Assembly: GCA_030425195.1 (NCBI GenBank)
Contig: JAUIAV010000005.1
Span: 62,001-126,000 of the forward strand
Length of the DNA: 64,000 nucleotides
Source: Gammaproteobacteria bacterium
GTDB lineage: Bacteria > Pseudomonadota > Gammaproteobacteria > Pseudomonadales > Azotimanducaceae
Direction of reading: 5' to 3'
The notes below the pieces were generated by a model. The model saw only the letters and a program-made list of their open reading frames with translations. It was not told where the DNA came from and made no database searches. Every line of letters starts with the position of its first letter. Positions within the stretch are counted from its first letter, which is position 1. Shown piece after piece: positions 1-7,896 of the stretch. The position numbers and the translations under genes are program-made.

Positions 1-630
1 GACGATGAATGCCTGCTCTTCTCCGCCCTCGGAACATCCGGTGTTCCGAACGATCAGTTCAGCCGGCTTCACCAGCAGATGCTGAAGACCACCGCACGGT
101 TCAAACCGTCGTCCGGACTCGCTCGCGCCTACTCGCGCTCGAAAGTCCGCATGATCGAACGGATCGATGAGGATCTGTGCGGTCTGCTGAGGCTGGCGGC
201 GACCTCGGCCGAAGAGCGTCAGCAGGTGAATGACTTTCAGCGGCGGCTGCCTTCCCTCAGGAACGAGGTCGACAACCTGCCGCTGTGGCTGTTCAGCCCG
301 GATCTGAATGGCAATACGCTCCGGATCGGCCCGCAGGGAAATCCCCTCTGTCTGCATTGGCCCAGATGGTCGATCGAGCCGCTCGGAGCCGGCCTGCCAA
401 TTGCCCTGCTGCCGGAGCTGGAGACCGTCCTCGAGCTCGACAGCGGACACCGTCCCGACCTGAAGGGCGCCAGTCCGATCCACATCAGGCTGGCCGCCTA
501 CCTCTTCAGGCTCGATCGTTTGTGCGGTCGCAACCGCTATCGGGATGGCCTCAGGCTGCTGCCTTTCATTCTGTCGCCGGAGTATGCCGCGAACGACGTT
601 CCGTCGTCCGTCATGACATCCGACTACTGA
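1..630 (+). CDS. hypothetical protein, 5'-truncated by the window edge
   Basis: The frame is open from base 1 and stops with TGA at 628-630, so at least 209 C-terminal residues are present and the true start lies outside the window. An internal ATG at 79 gives 183 aa but has no ribosome site. I recognise no family motif. The visible part has no membrane segment or signal; it is Leu/Arg rich with a Trp-Pro-Arg-Trp patch in the middle. The 3' end overlaps the convergent glycosyltransferase gene by 7 bp. Its position beside the exopolysaccharide block suggests a link to glycan synthesis, but nothing in the sequence proves one. Confidence 0.6.
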   Translation, partial: DDECLLFSALGTSGVPNDQFSRLHQQMLKTTARFKPSSGLARAYSRSKVRMIERIDEDLCGLLRLAATSAEERQQVNDFQRRLPSLRNEVDNLPLWLFSPDLNGNTLRIGPQGNPLCLHWPRWSIEPLGAGLPIALLPELETVLELDSGHRPDLKGASPIHIRLAAYLFRLDRLCGRNRYRDGLRLLPFILSPEYAANDVPSSVMTSDY

Positions 631-1835
631 GCAGCAACGCCGAGCAGGATGTCGAGCAGATTCCGAGACTGAACCTCCCGGCTGAATGACGGGGACGCCT
701 GTCGTCCGGACTGCCCCAGTTTCTCAACCAGTCCGGGCACATCTCTGAGCTCTGCAATCGCTTCCACCATCCTCTTCACGTCCCCAGCCGGTACGTGAAC
801 GCCACATCCCCATGACGCCAGCAGCTCAGAGGCGTCTCCTGGTGGTGCTGCCAGCAGAACCGGCTTGCCCATCGCCATCGCCTCGAAGATCTTTGAGGGT
901 ATGGCCGTCTCCAGCAGGGGCAGATCGCGCAGGGCCACGAGTGACACGTCACAGCGCCCGATCACTGCCGGCATGAGCTGGCGGGGTTGAGGTGGAACGA
1001 AGTAGACGTTCTCGATCTGCCGCTCCGCCCGACGATCCACGAGCGCCTGGTGCTGAGCGCCGTCCCCGACGAAGAGAAACGCCACATCAGGCATCTGTTC
1101 AGCAACCTCCAGCACGAATTCCAGTCCGTGTGCGAGCCCCTGAGTACCAAAGTAACCCACAATGAAGCGCTGGTTCATATCCGGCAGCACATCCGGTTCA
1201 GCCGGAGCGGCAGGCGAGAACAGTTCGAGCTCCACACCATTCAGAACCACCTCCACCGTCGATGGGTCGAAACCGCGCCCGGTGATCTCGGTCCGGAATC
1301 CTTCGGTAAGGCAGACGATTTTCGCTGCCCGCCGGTACATGAACTCCTCCAGCTGCCGCAGCACCCAGAACGTCGGCGACTTCCACATCGTACCCAGAGA
1401 TACGGCGAAAGCCGGCCAGAGGTCTCCTATCTCGAGCACGAAGGGCCGCCCTCGGAGAAGCGCAGCCAGGCAACCGGCAAGCCCGGCGAAGAAATTTGGC
1501 GATGCTGCGACCACCACATCTGCCTGCTTGTGCAGAGTGGCGACGGGAGTGGCCGTGAACAGGAAGCTCAGAAGATCCAGCTGCCGCTTCCATTTCCCTT
1601 TGTTCTCGGCCATGTAGGTCTTCACCCGGATCACACGGACGCCCCCGATATCCTCCGTCTGGTACCAGCTGTTCCGGTAGCCCGGAAAAACCCTGCCTCT
1701 GGGAAAGTTGGGTACGCTTGTCACCACGGTAACGTCGTGCCCCCAACTCACCCAGTACTTTGCGCGTTCGAAGACACGGCTTGCCGCCGCATTGGTCTCC
1801 GGGTGGAAGAAGTCCGTTACGAAGAGAATCCGCAC
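624..1835 (-). CDS. glycosyltransferase family 4 (WbuB-like)
   Basis: A 403-aa GT-B glycosyltransferase that probably adds a sugar to a lipid-linked oligosaccharide at the cytoplasmic face of the inner membrane. The N-terminal acceptor domain opens with MRILFVTDFFHPETNAAA followed by the Gly-His-Asp-Val-Thr-Val-Val strand. The donor domain carries NGVELELF, then the GT4 signature around SKIFEAMAMGKPVLLA (roughly residues 310-330), where the Glu contacts the nucleotide. The WbuB-type subgroup acts in O-antigen or capsule assembly. The start is GTG at 1835, 6 bp after the stop of the upstream glycosyltransferase, so the genes are surely co-transcribed. The donor and acceptor sugars cannot be read from sequence. 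Confidence 0.88.
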   Translation of the reverse strand: MRILFVTDFFHPETNAAASRVFERAKYWVSWGHDVTVVTSVPNFPRGRVFPGYRNSWYQTEDIGGVRVIRVKTYMAENKGKWKRQLDLLSFLFTATPVATLHKQADVVVAASPNFFAGLAGCLAALLRGRPFVLEIGDLWPAFAVSLGTMWKSPTFWVLRQLEEFMYRRAAKIVCLTEGFRTEITGRGFDPSTVEVVLNGVELELFSPAAPAEPDVLPDMNQRFIVGYFGTQGLAHGLEFVLEVAEQMPDVAFLFVGDGAQHQALVDRRAERQIENVYFVPPQPRQLMPAVIGRCDVSLVALRDLPLLETAIPSKIFEAMAMGKPVLLAAPPGDASELLASWGCGVHVPAGDVKRMVEAIAELRDVPGLVEKLGQSGRQASPSFSREVQSRNLLDILLGVAAQ

Positions 1836-1841
1836 CCGAGC

Positions 1842-3071
1842 TCAGCCAGGCGATACAGTGATGGCGCTTCGCCGGAGCGCTGTCACATAGGCGCTCAGCA
1901 GGGCGGGCACCTGAGAAGACCAGTCCAGGTGCGGTGCTGCATTCAGCGCGGCTTCTGACAGCCGGGCACGGAGCTCCGGGTCCTCTGTCAAACGGGTAAG
2001 CGCTGCGACGACGGCCGCTTCATCCGCGGGGTCCACCAGCAGACCGAATCCCCACTCCTCGAGAATTTTCCGGATTTCGGGAAAGTCACTGGCCAGAACC
2101 GGCAATCCGGCCATCGCGTACTCGAAGAGCTTGTTGGAATCCGTCGTGTAGTGATTCAGACAGGTGTTCTGAAGCAGCTGAATGCCAACGTCAGCGGATG
2201 CCGTCCACTCAGGCAATTCTTCAAACCGCACCGCCGGCAGCACATGCACCCGGTCTGCAATACCCAGGTCTCGGGCCATCGCGGTGAGATCGTCGGCCAG
2301 CGCGCCGCGACCCAGAAACACGACGTGGGCTTTCGGTACGCGCACGGATGCCTGCAGCAGCTCCGGCAGGCCGCGCCCCTGCTGCAGGCCGCCCTGGTAG
2401 AGACAGACAATCTCGCTATCGTCGAGACCAGCCCGCTGCCTGATCCGATTTCCCGATCTTCTCGTCGTATACACCGGCCGGTTCTGCACCACCGCGACAT
2501 CGGTCAGTCCATAGGCTTCCCGGAAGTGCTGCGCCCGCATCCCGGTGGTCGTGATGAAGCCATCCGACCGTCTGGCGAAGAATCCCTCCACCCTGGCAAC
2601 CGCCGTGCTGAATCTCTGGTATGCCTCCCGATCCGTGCTGATTTCTCGAGCCTCGTAAATCAGAGGCTTGCGGCGGAGTGCCGATACCAGCCAGGCAGCA
2701 GGCAGCGGCGTAAGATCACAGGAGTGGTAGATATCCGCCCGCAACGCCCACGCCTGAGCCGACATCCGTATCAGGCATGCCGTGCTGCGCAGATAGCGTC
2801 CCAGGGCCTCGAACAGCGATGGCCTCGCAACCCCTGATCCACTCCGCCGGAGCGGTTTCGGTGCCGGTCGCGGGAACAGGTGGACTTCGAACCGGCCGCC
2901 TTCGGTCGCGGCGGCGTCCACTCCCGGATCCGTGGTTGCAGCAACCACGCTGACCCGTGCACCGGCCGCGACGAGTGCCTCAGCGGTCCGGGCAAGGCGG
3001 GCATCGTAGGCCAGCGCTTGCCGGGTCATGATGCAGACGTGCCGACCGCTCAATGATTCACATGCGGCCAC
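1842..3071 (-). CDS. glycosyltransferase family 4 (tandem paralogue B)
   Basis: A GT4 glycosyltransferase of about 409 aa. The first beta strand HVCIMTRQALAYDARLART must be included, so the start lies upstream of the ATG at 3029. I chose GTG at 3071, which has AGG 5 nt upstream and overlaps the stop of the preceding gene by 14 bp; TTG at 3053 is the alternative. The donor domain contains NKLFEYAMAGLPVLASDFPE and then a GLLVDP segment, nearly identical in layout to the next gene upstream (3058-4353). The pair look like a tandem duplication. A cytoplasmic role in exopolysaccharide repeat-unit assembly is inferred from context. Confidence 0.85.
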   Translation of the reverse strand: MAACESLSGRHVCIMTRQALAYDARLARTAEALVAAGARVSVVAATTDPGVDAAATEGGRFEVHLFPRPAPKPLRRSGSGVARPSLFEALGRYLRSTACLIRMSAQAWALRADIYHSCDLTPLPAAWLVSALRRKPLIYEAREISTDREAYQRFSTAVARVEGFFARRSDGFITTTGMRAQHFREAYGLTDVAVVQNRPVYTTRRSGNRIRQRAGLDDSEIVCLYQGGLQQGRGLPELLQASVRVPKAHVVFLGRGALADDLTAMARDLGIADRVHVLPAVRFEELPEWTASADVGIQLLQNTCLNHYTTDSNKLFEYAMAGLPVLASDFPEIRKILEEWGFGLLVDPADEAAVVAALTRLTEDPELRARLSEAALNAAPHLDWSSQVPALLSAYVTALRRSAITVSPG

Positions 3072-4353
3072 TGACACCTGCCGCCTGACGGTAGACCTTG
3101 AGAAACTCAGCGGCCTGCGATTGCCAATCCAGCTGATCGCGTGCCCGTCGCGCGTTGCTGGCGAACGTTTGACGGGCGTCCACATCGACCACGAGCTTCC
3201 GCAGAGCATCTGCTATGGCGCCCACATCATCCGGATCCACGAGCAGGCCCAGCCCATGCTCCGATACGATGGCTCTGATCTCGGGGAAGTCGCTGGCAAT
3301 CACCGGAAGACCGCCCATCACGTATTCGAACAGCTTGTTCGAGTCCGTCGTGTAGTGATTCAGACAGGTATTCCGCAGCGTCTGAACGCCCACGTCGGCT
3401 GCAGCCGTCCAGTAGGGCAACTCCTCGAGCGTCACCTGGCCGACGAAGTGCACCCGTTCACGGAGATCAAAAGCGGCGCGCTCCAGATCTGATCGCTGAC
3501 GTCCATCACCGACAAACACCAGACTGACCTCCGGCACCCTTCGGACCGCGTCGATCAGGTTGTGCAGCCCCCGGCCCCACTGCAGTCCGCCCTGATAAAG
3601 GACGACCGTATTCTCCGGCGGAACCGCAAGTTGCTCCCGGATCCGATTGCTGGTCACGATGTTCCTCGTGGGCCGGTTCTGAACCACGGCCATGCGCTCG
3701 TAATCGTAGTTCTCGATGAACCAGTCTGCCCGCGCCTGCGTCGTGGTGATGCAACCGCTTGCGGCCCCGCCCAGCCATTTCTCCACCAGCCGCACGAGCC
3801 AGATCCGGCCCCTGTAGCCTTCCCGATCCGCACTGATCTCGTGAGCATCGTAGATCAGCGTGGCCGAGTTGAACTTCGCCGCCAGCCAGGCGGGAACGAG
3901 CGTATTGACGTCGTTTGCGTGCACGAAGTCGGGCCTGGAGGCGCCGGCCGCCCGCATCATGCGGTAGTTGCCGACCAGCAGCTCCATTCCCATGGCGAGC
4001 TTCCTGTCTGCTTCCCACCATCGGGCCGGCCGTTTCAGAGATTCCCGGAACGTGGGCCCGCCCCGGAACAGCCGGAGCAGCCGCATGAGCAGTGCCCTGG
4101 GAGCCAGCAGCGCCCGGGTCAGCCATCGGTTTCTGCGCGATATGCGCACCACCTCAATACCCGCATCGGTTGTTTCGGTTGCCAGCGGCCGCTGCTCCGT
4201 CAGCACGGCGATGACGCGGACCTCCATCTGCTGGCTTGCCAGCGTTTCCGCCTCACGCGTGACCCGGGCATCGTAGATGAATCCATTCCACACGAGCATG
4301 GAGACTCGCCTGCCGGCGAGCGAAGGATGTTCCGGTTCACCTAGCTCTGACAC
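3058..4353 (-). CDS. glycosyltransferase family 4 (tandem paralogue A)
   Basis: A GT4 enzyme of about 431 aa. The open frame runs further upstream (to 4485), but that part only shadows the end of the heparinase gene. GTG at 4353 has a good GGAG 9 nt upstream and overlaps the upstream stop by 13 bp, the same arrangement as the next gene. Motifs are VSMLVWNGFIYDARV (first strand), YDAHEISADREGY in the acceptor domain, QGGLQWGRGL at the linker, and NKLFEYVMGGLPVIASDFPE with GLLVDP in the nucleotide-sugar site. It closely resembles 1842-3071 throughout, including the Asp-Ala-(Arg/His)-Glu-Ile-Ser-(Ala/Thr)-Asp-Arg-Glu stretch. Confidence 0.87.
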   Translation of the reverse strand: MSELGEPEHPSLAGRRVSMLVWNGFIYDARVTREAETLASQQMEVRVIAVLTEQRPLATETTDAGIEVVRISRRNRWLTRALLAPRALLMRLLRLFRGGPTFRESLKRPARWWEADRKLAMGMELLVGNYRMMRAAGASRPDFVHANDVNTLVPAWLAAKFNSATLIYDAHEISADREGYRGRIWLVRLVEKWLGGAASGCITTTQARADWFIENYDYERMAVVQNRPTRNIVTSNRIREQLAVPPENTVVLYQGGLQWGRGLHNLIDAVRRVPEVSLVFVGDGRQRSDLERAAFDLRERVHFVGQVTLEELPYWTAAADVGVQTLRNTCLNHYTTDSNKLFEYVMGGLPVIASDFPEIRAIVSEHGLGLLVDPDDVGAIADALRKLVVDVDARQTFASNARRARDQLDWQSQAAEFLKVYRQAAGVSGRM

Positions 4354-6143
4354 GCGCTCATGCTCCAACTGTCTGCGTCCTTCAAGAGCATCCGGCCCTC
4401 CAGCCCGCCGGGCCCCTGCCAGCAGAACGAAATTCGATCCTCTGTCACTTTCCATCGCGAGGCGAGCCATCGCGAGGCGAGCCATCGCGAGGCGACGTCC
4501 GCGTCTTCGTCCACCGGGAGCCAGCGGAAAAGTGTCACCAGCCGGACGTTCCGGCCCTGCCGGTCGAAACCAATCTGCCAGCTTTCAACGAGTCTGCCGT
4601 ATCCCTGCGAATGCCAGCCGAGCATGGGATCTGCCTGACCTCGAGCCAGCCGAACGCCGTCATTTTCAGCGAGCGAAAGCACGGCGAGGCTTCCACGTCC
4701 GGGGATCCCGACCACATAGCCATGCTCGCGCTGTGAAAGATCGCTCGTGGGGGCGAACTGGAACCACTGTGTCTGCAGTGACGGCAGGAGTTCCTCCATG
4801 TGGTCTGCAACCACGAGCCAGCTCCCCGGCTTGAAGAGAAGTATTCGTTCGTGAGTGCCGTCCAGGAGCTTCCTGGGCGCCGGCAACTCCATCCGGACGA
4901 AGTAGACGCCATTCTGACTGAATGCGTTCGCGGATACCGGCTCGGAAGGCCGGTCGCCTGTCGAGTAATCCACATCCGCGGTGACGGGCAGGTTATGCGC
5001 CGCGCGGCTGACCACGTAGTCCCGCTCCTCGCCCGGGTCGTACCCGTACTTACCCGAGTCGACAAGGATGCGCACACCGCGATCAGACCACTCGAACGAT
5101 CCGGTATCGTCGTGTTTGTGGACTCGTGAGTGATGTGCCGTGGTCACGTACAGCAGGCTGTCGGTTTCCATGGATCGGATGCTCAGCACTCCGCTCCGGG
5201 GAAAGCTGGCGATGCCGCTCTCCGGCGGAGAACCGTTTCTGCCGGCCGTCCTGAGCCAGGCCACCTGGTCACTGAAAGGGATCGCCTGCCCGGCTTCGTC
5301 GGGCACGGTATCTCCGACTTCAGCGAAGCGACCGTCCGGATGAACCATGTGCTGCAGGTTTTCCTTCGCGGCTTTGAGCACCGACTGATTTGCTGCGGAA
5401 AGCTCGAGCAGTCCCGAACGTTCGATGCGGTCGTAGATCTTCAGCGCGAACAGGTGGTACCCGGGCGAGTGCTCCAGGTGAATGCCTTCCCGGCTGAACT
5501 GCCTGTCGAACAGCCACTGATAGCGTTCGTTCGCATAGAGCATCGGCTCCACACAGACGGAGGGTTCGAGCACCTCGCAGAGAGCCGCGATCCCCACCAG
5601 CTGGAACAACCCATGGTTGTTGGGCGCCAGCAGGATCGGGTCTGCCAGCACATCCAGGTGCATCTTCCCGACACGCTCGAGGCGGTCCAGCGCCTCCCCC
5701 TGCGAACGTTGCTCGTGGTAGATCAGCTGCGCAAGATAGGCCGCGCGAATGCCGGTGGACATGTCGTGCCAGCGGAATCGGTGATCTGTATCGAGCTCGA
5801 TGCTGAAGTGGATCCAGTCTTCAAAGATCGAACGCGCAAAACGATGCAGATCGGGGTCGTAGGCTCGCGCAAGCTCGACGAAGACCGGCGCAAGCGGGTA
5901 CATCGCGTTGAGCTGAAAATTCCAGTTGCTGTCAGTCTCGGCGTTCATCGCCCAGTCAATGGGAGGCGCGAGCTGCAGCGGTGGCTCCGCCCGCAGTTTC
6001 CATCCCTGGCTCAACAGGTCCCGCGACGCTGCAGCGGGGTCCCGGACGGGCAGGGGTTGATAGAACTTCGGCGGGTCGGCAACAACCTGAGCGCCGATGA
6101 CCACCAGGCTCAGCACGGACAGCAAGCTAGTCAGCGGACTCAT
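4341..6143 (-). CDS. heparinase II/III-family protein (exported polysaccharide lyase-like)
   Basis: About 600 aa. The ATG at 6143 has GGAG 9 nt upstream and gives a signal-peptide-like N-terminus (MSPLTSLLSVLSLVVIGAQVVA). The N-terminal half is an alpha/alpha toroid (motifs NNHGLFQLVG and HSPGYHLFALKIYDR). The C-terminal half is the heparinase II/III beta-sandwich, with HHSRVHKHDDTGSFEW and DSGKYGYD. These are the usual catalytic and metal-site stretches of the family. Such proteins in exopolysaccharide loci cut or edit the polymer in the periplasm. Near the C-terminus a 15-bp unit is repeated three times (Ser-Arg-Trp-Leu-Ala). It overlaps both neighbours by 13-17 bp, so it is tightly coupled to them. 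The substrate is unknown. Confidence 0.85.
   Translation of the reverse strand: MSPLTSLLSVLSLVVIGAQVVADPPKFYQPLPVRDPAAASRDLLSQGWKLRAEPPLQLAPPIDWAMNAETDSNWNFQLNAMYPLAPVFVELARAYDPDLHRFARSIFEDWIHFSIELDTDHRFRWHDMSTGIRAAYLAQLIYHEQRSQGEALDRLERVGKMHLDVLADPILLAPNNHGLFQLVGIAALCEVLEPSVCVEPMLYANERYQWLFDRQFSREGIHLEHSPGYHLFALKIYDRIERSGLLELSAANQSVLKAAKENLQHMVHPDGRFAEVGDTVPDEAGQAIPFSDQVAWLRTAGRNGSPPESGIASFPRSGVLSIRSMETDSLLYVTTAHHSRVHKHDDTGSFEWSDRGVRILVDSGKYGYDPGEERDYVVSRAAHNLPVTADVDYSTGDRPSEPVSANAFSQNGVYFVRMELPAPRKLLDGTHERILLFKPGSWLVVADHMEELLPSLQTQWFQFAPTSDLSQREHGYVVGIPGRGSLAVLSLAENDGVRLARGQADPMLGWHSQGYGRLVESWQIGFDRQGRNVRLVTLFRWLPVDEDADVASRWLASRWLASRWKVTEDRISFCWQGPGGLEGRMLLKDADSWSMSACQS
4452..4496. repeat. 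three tandem copies of a 15-bp unit inside the heparinase gene
   Basis: The unit ccatcgcgaggcgag occurs three times in a row; the last copy differs at its final base. It is in frame and encodes the repeated Ala-Ser-Arg-Trp-Leu near the C-terminus of the heparinase-like protein. Being a multiple of three, copy-number change would not shift the frame. Confidence 0.9.
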
Positions 6144-7308
6144 CGAACCGACTCCATTGCATTCCAACCGCAAGGCCGATGGGCAGCCAGTAGAGGAACC
6201 AGGTCTCTCCAACCTTGTCCACCAGCTCGTGCCCGTCCAGCAGGTAGGAAGTCAGTGCGAGCACCAGCAGCCCCAGCGCCAGCTTCGCGCTCGGCTGCCC
6301 GTACTCCTCCACCAGCGTTCTGATCGCACCCAGGGTCAGCGCGGCGAACAGCAACAACCCGATCAGCCCGCCCTGAAAGAACACGGCGATGTACATGCTG
6401 TGCGGGTGGCTGAAGGTGCGATGGTCCAGAGTGATGCTGTCGGGCGTCAGAATTCCGAAACCGAACCAGCGTGCCCCCTCCCAGGTCGTGCTGAGGGCAT
6501 TAGCCCAGATGTCCAGCCGGAAGCTGTCGCCTCGGGGAAGCAACCACTCCCTGGTCGTTTCGTTCGCAATCAGCGCCGAAATGCCCACGAAGGCGAGGAA
6601 CAGCAGCGCGAGCACCGCCGCAACGAACTTCTGCCTGTCAGTGATCAGGTGCGAGAGCAGCAGGACGCCGCATGCACAGACCACACCGATCCACGCGTTT
6701 CTGGAGCCGGTGAGATAGATCGCCACCAGCACGATGATGACGCTGATCCAGGCAACCGACCGCCATCGCGCCTCCTTTTCGACAAGCAGCAGATGAAGCA
6801 CCAGCACCACCACCGCACCAAAGATCAGAGCGGCAACCACCGGATTGTCGAGCTGGCCGAGACCAAACAGCCGCCCATGGCTGTTCGGCTCCATCACAAA
6901 CCAGGCGATGGCGGCGGCAGCCGCCAACGAACCGACGATGGCGAGCGCCCGGGCCAGCCAGCGCTGAACGTGCCCGCGCAGCTGGCATTCGGCCAGAGCC
7001 ACCGTAAAGAGCAGAATCAGCAGGCCCCGGATGATGATGCCGAAGGTGTCGCGGGCGCTCGGCGCCTCCGACCAGGTCGCGCTGGCGCAAAGGTATCCGA
7101 GGAGGCCGACCACCATCCACATCAGCGGGCTCTCGAATACGTCAATCCAGTGCCTGACCGTCACCAGCATCGACATCGCCAGCAGATAACTCGGATAACT
7201 CGCCGCACTCTGCGAGCTCAGCGCCAGCACGGACACGAAACACAGCACGATCAGAACTGAGTTGATCTGTATACGGTCGCCGAGAAAGTCAGTCAGCCAG
7301 GCTGGCAT
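6127..7308 (-). CDS. O-antigen ligase / polysaccharide polymerase-like membrane protein
   Basis: A very hydrophobic protein of about 393 aa with ten or more predicted membrane helices, a periplasmic loop in the second half (around DSFRLDIWANALSTTWEGARWFGFGI), and the layout of the Wzy_C/O-antigen ligase family (WaaL, Wzy, ExoQ). These proteins polymerise or transfer lipid-linked glycans at the periplasmic face. The loop motif GFGI...H-SMYIAVFFQGGLIGLLLF contains the His that is conserved in the family. ATG at 7308 lacks a clear ribosome site; GTG at 7356 (16 residues longer) is possible. It is the first gene of the exopolysaccharide block and starts 80 bp after the 3' end of the intron-bearing tRNA on the same strand. 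Confidence 0.82.
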   Translation of the reverse strand: MPAWLTDFLGDRIQINSVLIVLCFVSVLALSSQSAASYPSYLLAMSMLVTVRHWIDVFESPLMWMVVGLLGYLCASATWSEAPSARDTFGIIIRGLLILLFTVALAECQLRGHVQRWLARALAIVGSLAAAAAIAWFVMEPNSHGRLFGLGQLDNPVVAALIFGAVVVLVLHLLLVEKEARWRSVAWISVIIVLVAIYLTGSRNAWIGVVCACGVLLLSHLITDRQKFVAAVLALLFLAFVGISALIANETTREWLLPRGDSFRLDIWANALSTTWEGARWFGFGILTPDSITLDHRTFSHPHSMYIAVFFQGGLIGLLLFAALTLGAIRTLVEEYGQPSAKLALGLLVLALTSYLLDGHELVDKVGETWFLYWLPIGLAVGMQWSRFDESAD

Positions 7309-7387
7309 TGCACAGAGAAGTCTCGATGGCTCATGTGGATCTGGTTGCTCAGCCACCTTTCATGAGCAACATACTCAGGTGCCTGTT

Positions 7388-7730
7388 TGGTGGGCCCACC
7401 AGGACTCGAACCTGGGACCAATGGATTCACGAACTCGCGGTGTTTCCACCTCGCGCGGACTATCTCACCACCCTCGACCGGGTCGTTAGGGTGCGGGACG
7501 CTCATGCCTGTCATTAAGAGCACTCGACCTGTCGCCAGGCCAGCTCTCAGGTAGTCTCTGCACCTTCCGACAGTGTACCGTCGGCTTGGCTCAGGATTGC
7601 CAACAGCGGCTGGTTTCATCCCAGCCCTGCTAAGGGTCCCCTGAATTCATCCCGTTCATAAGCGGCGCTTTCGCGCCGTTCGCACCTTTTCAGATGAGTC
7701 CACTGCTCTAACCAACTGAGCTATAGGCCC
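7388..7730 (-). tRNA. tRNA-Ile(CAU), alternatively elongator tRNA-Met, interrupted by a group I intron
   Basis: The 5' exon is 7730 down to 7694 (37 nt, ending in the anticodon CAT). The 3' exon is 7427 down to 7388 (40 nt, with encoded CCA). Joined, they make a 77-nt tRNA with perfect helices: acceptor GGGCCTA/TGGGCCC, D arm with AGTTGGTTA, anticodon stem GTGGA/TCCAT, loop CTCATAA, T arm CCAGG-TTCGAGT-CCTGG, discriminator A. The CAU anticodon fits tRNA-Ile2 (lysidine-modified by TilS) or elongator Met. The Ile call rests on similarity, from memory, to the intron-bearing tRNA-Ile(CAU) of Azoarcus. Ordinary tRNA scans will see only two halves. Upstream, GATAAGC at about 7746-7752 followed by a GC-rich stretch could be the promoter. 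Confidence 0.9.
7428..7693 (-). ncRNA. group I self-splicing intron in the tRNA anticodon loop
   Basis: 266 nt with no ORF, inserted after anticodon nucleotide 36. P1 forms between exon CAU plus intron CU and AGGUG, capped by GAAA, with the required U.G pair at the 5' splice site. P2 is CGGCGC-GAAA-GCGCCG (7678-7663). P4 is TCAGG (7644-7640) with CCTGA (7595-7591). The conserved core GGCAATCCTGAGCCAAGCC lies at 7601-7583. P7 is GACTA in GGTGCAGAGACTA (7564-7552), paired with TAGTC in GATAGTCC (7464-7457). P9 is GGTG-GAAA-CACC (7450-7439). The terminal omega-G is 7428. This is the pattern of the IC3 tRNA introns (Azoarcus tRNA-Ile, cyanobacterial tRNA-Leu). An extra hairpin lies between the P7 strands (about 7547-7517). 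Confidence 0.92.
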
Positions 7731-7896
7731 AAAACGCCGCGAAGCTTATCACAACTCACTCCTGGAACAGCCGGCCACCATCATCCGGAAAGCCCTATCC
7801 GGGAACCCGACCAGACTGCCAGTTGGCCGATTCAGGCAAGTCACAGGCCCTGGCAATGCTAGTATCCCCCAGCATCAAAACGACACAGACCTGCGC

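Noticed and set aside
7293-7619. ORF of 108 aa on the minus strand across the tRNA and intron
   Set aside because: It runs through the tRNA 3' exon and the catalytic core of the intron; no homing-endonuclease motif (LAGLIDADG, GIY-YIG, HNH) is present.
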